Positions 15,444 to 17,070 of a stretch of DNA of 17,070 bases are shown here, one piece after another. This DNA comes from Planctomycetota bacterium. Its GTDB lineage: Bacteria; Planctomycetota; Phycisphaerae; Sedimentisphaerales; Anaerobacaceae. The position numbers and the translations under genes are program-made. The notes below the pieces were generated by a model. That model saw only the letters and a list, made by a program, of their open reading frames with translations. It did not search any database and was not told the DNA's origin. The stretch is taken from contig CP070830.1 in NCBI GenBank assembly GCA_020344865.1, positions 2,137,397 through 2,154,466 on the forward strand, in the 5' to 3' direction. How positions within the stretch are numbered: position 1 is the first letter of the stretch; every line of letters begins with the position of its first letter.

Positions 15444-15871
15444 AATGCGTGGATAACGTTGGTAACAACACCCCAAACCTCAAATTCACTTCCCGGTTTT
15501 ATTTCCTGAGTGGGAAAGCTGCTATTTTCCGGTTCTATAGTGATTTTGTTTTTTCGTATTCTGATTCTTTTAACAGTAAGCTCTCCGTTGATATTGGCAA
15601 TTACAACTTTCTTATCTGCCGGTTCAATCGACCGGTCTACTACTAAAAGGTCTCCCGAATGGACTCCCGCACCAACCATTGAATCTCCTGTAACCTTTAC
15701 AAAGTACGTAGCTGCCGGATTCTTAATCAGATATTTATTCAAATCCAGCTTTTCTTCTTTGTAGTCATCCGCCGGTGATGGAAATCCGGCAGGAACGTTA
15801 GCTACAAACAATGGCTGGCTGCGTTCTGTCGATTGGTCCGGCCTGTAAACTATCTCAACCTTAGTTTCCAT
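15440..15871 (-). CDS. umuD: SOS mutagenesis protein, LexA-like S24 peptidase
   Basis: This 143-residue protein has the UmuD layout: a self-cleavage site at A28-G29 (VPAGFPSP), catalytic S64 in TGDSMVGAGV and K101 in GELTVKRI, the same 37-residue spacing as S60 and K97 in E. coli. There is no DNA-binding domain, so it is not LexA. RecA-stimulated autocleavage would yield UmuD', the accessory subunit of polymerase V. A short AGGA lies just upstream of ATG 15871. The gene follows the DUF72 frame by four bases and overlaps umuC, so all three are one transcript. No LexA box of the E. coli or Bacillus type was found upstream in the window. Confidence 0.95.
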   Translation of the reverse strand: METKVEIVYRPDQSTERSQPLFVANVPAGFPSPADDYKEEKLDLNKYLIKNPAATYFVKVTGDSMVGAGVHSGDLLVVDRSIEPADKKVVIANINGELTVKRIRIRKNKITIEPENSSFPTQEIKPGSEFEVWGVVTNVIHAL

Positions 15872-15875
15872 AATC

Positions 15876-16742
15876 CTATTGTAGCTTATGATATAAGGAT
15901 TGTTCTAATGTAATTTGCGAAAGTTTTGGGTAAGCTTTCAAAAGCCCTTCTGGAACCGCCTGTTTCTGGCCGGAGATTAGAGCTTTTAGCTCCAGGGCAT
16001 TGGCAAGCTCAGCCCCTTTATAATGATTATTGGCGACAACGGTAAGCGATTCAAAGGCTTCTGCTAACTTGTCGATCCGCTCTTTTATCTGGGCCAGCTC
16101 TGTATCATTGTAGTAATAATCATAGGTTTCATCCCTCCCGGCTTTACTGAACCACTTCTCTTCGTTCCTGCCGTGCATCCTGAAATAACCTGTTTTGCCT
16201 ATGGTACACTGCTGCATATCAAACGAGTTCCGGGAGGTGGGATAGTCCAGATTGCATACTGTAACGCCAAGTTGATTTAGAAAATCCAGAGCGTCTTGGC
16301 TTTGCCAGGATTTATGTCTTACTTCTACTACCAAATTAAACACATCAGAGAAGTTCTCTGCTATTTGGGACAAATGCTCCCGACTGGCCTTGTAATCAGC
16401 AAAGTCGTACCTGAATTGAACGAGCAGATGTTTCAACTTGCCCGCTTCGAGTAGAGGCGCAAAGCCTGTATGAAACTGCTTCACCGTCTCGGCCTCAATC
16501 TTGCCTTCGTGGGTAAATTCCCGGTGAAGTTTTGCGGTAAAAAAAAACTCTTTCTTTACTTTAGTTCTGTCCAGCCAGGATTCACTGTTTCTCTCAACAG
16601 GTGGCCTGTAGAAGGTGCTGTTGATCTCAATACAGTCAACAAGTCTGCTGACGTATTTGAGCTGGTCGATTTTAGAGCTGAGATTACTGGCGGGCCGGAG
16701 GGTTGAGTCGTCGGTGGTGGACTCAGTTCCACATATGACCAT
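15876..16742 (-). CDS. DUF72 (YecE-like) protein with N-terminus replaced by IS630 antisense
   Basis: From about residue 21 this is a normal DUF72 TIM-barrel protein: KYVSRLVDCIEINSTFYRPP, LLVQFRYDF, VVEVRHKSW, GYFRMHGRNEEKWF and LTVVANNHYKG are all family motifs. The family's molecular function is not established. The expected N-terminal strand (usually GTSGWSY plus an aromatic-rich loop) is absent; residues 1-21 read instead MVICGTEST and so on, and their DNA is the antisense of an IS630 transposase segment. ATG 16742 has no ribosome site, nor does TTG 16790. The native start was therefore probably lost in an IS-associated rearrangement, and the product may be unstable or not made, although the frame has stayed open. 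Its stop lies four bases before umuD, so it would be part of the umuDC transcript. DUF72 genes beside umuDC or polymerase genes are plausible but unproven partners. Confidence 0.75.
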   Translation of the reverse strand: MVICGTESTTDDSTLRPASNLSSKIDQLKYVSRLVDCIEINSTFYRPPVERNSESWLDRTKVKKEFFFTAKLHREFTHEGKIEAETVKQFHTGFAPLLEAGKLKHLLVQFRYDFADYKASREHLSQIAENFSDVFNLVVEVRHKSWQSQDALDFLNQLGVTVCNLDYPTSRNSFDMQQCTIGKTGYFRMHGRNEEKWFSKAGRDETYDYYYNDTELAQIKERIDKLAEAFESLTVVANNHYKGAELANALELKALISGQKQAVPEGLLKAYPKLSQITLEQSLYHKLQ

Positions 16743-17070
16743 TAGCCGGACGCTTAAAAAAACGAACTTAAGCCTCGGCGTGTAGAGCAATGGCGTATTC
16801 CGCCGAAGGCCAATGCGGAGTCGGCCTGCCAGATGGAAGAAGTGCGGATGTGTAAAAGGGCCTATAACCCGAAGAAGTCGCTTGTTTGTTTTGATGAAAG
16901 GCCCAAACAGTTGATAAGTGAGCTTTGCAGGCCGATGCTGGCCAAGCCAGGCCGGGCGGCGCGCTACGATTATGAATAGAGGCGTAACGGGGTTGCCAAT
17001 ATATTTTTGAAGTTTGAACCTTTAGTTGGCAAACGGCATGTGAAAGCAACCGACTCCAGGACAAAGAAGG
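16678..17070 (+). pseudogene. Decayed IS630-family transposase, running off the right edge
   Basis: Plus-strand translation matches the middle and C-terminal part of the IS630 group: LRLLAGRR, ISRTLKKNELKPRRVEQW, IPPKANAE, MEEV, LVCFDERPKQL (with a DDE-type Asp), PGRAARYDYE, NGVANIFLKFEPLVG. Three lesions are visible. The N-terminal half is missing left of about 16678, where DUF72 sequence begins. One A is missing from the run at 16756-16762, shifting the frame between LKK and ELKP. A TAG at 16977-16979 replaces the Tyr of the usual DYEYERNG motif. No terminal inverted repeat is seen at the left side. It is certainly inactive. Confidence 0.85.

Noticed and set aside
16768..17064. A 98-codon minus-strand open frame at the right edge
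   Set aside because: It is antisense to the IS630 transposase remnant, which explains the sequence on the plus strand.
13888..17070. A second copy of the tRNA-Lys 3' end as right attachment site
   Set aside because: I looked by eye for GGTTCGAATCC-type sequence on the plus strand and found none here, so no right end is annotated.
1..17070. CRISPR arrays, rRNA genes or a riboswitch
   Set aside because: No regular spaced direct repeats, no rRNA-like conserved segments and no recognisable aptamer core were seen.

Overview
The window looks like a chromosomal segment of an anaerobic or sediment-type planctomycete, probably class Phycisphaerae. The evidence is a type II pseudopilin with a C-terminal FLDGHV motif, secreted PQQ-like beta-propeller proteins, one of which ends in a dockerin-like module, a Tat-type signal on a sugar isomerase-like TIM barrel, and a tRNA with no encoded CCA. 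This placement is inferred from protein style; no rRNA or marker gene is present.

Layout. (1) Positions 1-6180: a minus-strand run of four exported proteins behind a consensus promoter at 6152-6180. In transcription order they are a 960-residue LamG / fibronectin-like / methyltransferase / beta-propeller protein that appears to start with CTG, a PQQ-like propeller with a dockerin-like tail, a pseudopilin, and an unrecognised secreted protein that runs off the left edge. (2) 6540-7514: a divergent plus-strand sugar phosphate isomerase/epimerase-like TIM barrel with a twin-arginine leader. (3) 7593-10510: a minus-strand unit of a trimethylamine methyltransferase (MttB) family protein followed by an OPA-like MFS transporter, with its own promoter and a short upstream reading frame that ends one base before the mttB start. 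(4) 10573-10951: a tRNA locus with a promoter, a decayed 3' fragment of a tRNA-Met-like gene and an intact tRNA-Lys(CTT). (5) 10951 to about 13.9 kb: a small integrated element, all on the minus strand, made of a tyrosine recombinase whose last 21 codons are antisense to the tRNA-Lys, an XRE-type regulator with a near-leaderless consensus promoter, and a prim-pol-type primase. (6) About 13.9-14.18 kb: a coding-like remnant and other debris. (7) 14181-16742: a tightly packed DUF72 - umuD - umuC unit, with a 4-base ATGA overlap between umuD and umuC. (8) 16678 to the right edge: a decayed IS630-family transposase on the plus strand, whose antisense supplies the present N-terminus of the DUF72 gene.

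How the parts relate. The exported cluster at the left is probably one operon for cell-surface or extracellular carbohydrate-related functions, but no glycoside hydrolase is visible and the substrate cannot be read from the sequence. The MttB-like/MFS pair suggests uptake and demethylation of a methylated amine or betaine; the matching corrinoid protein is not in the window. The right half is accessory DNA: an integrase-regulator-primase module at a tRNA, an SOS-type translesion polymerase cassette, and IS debris.

The most interesting points are the apparent CTG start, the exported protein carrying a SAM-methyltransferase fold, the minimal tRNA-Lys element with a cI-like leaderless repressor promoter, and the IS630/DUF72 antisense chimera.
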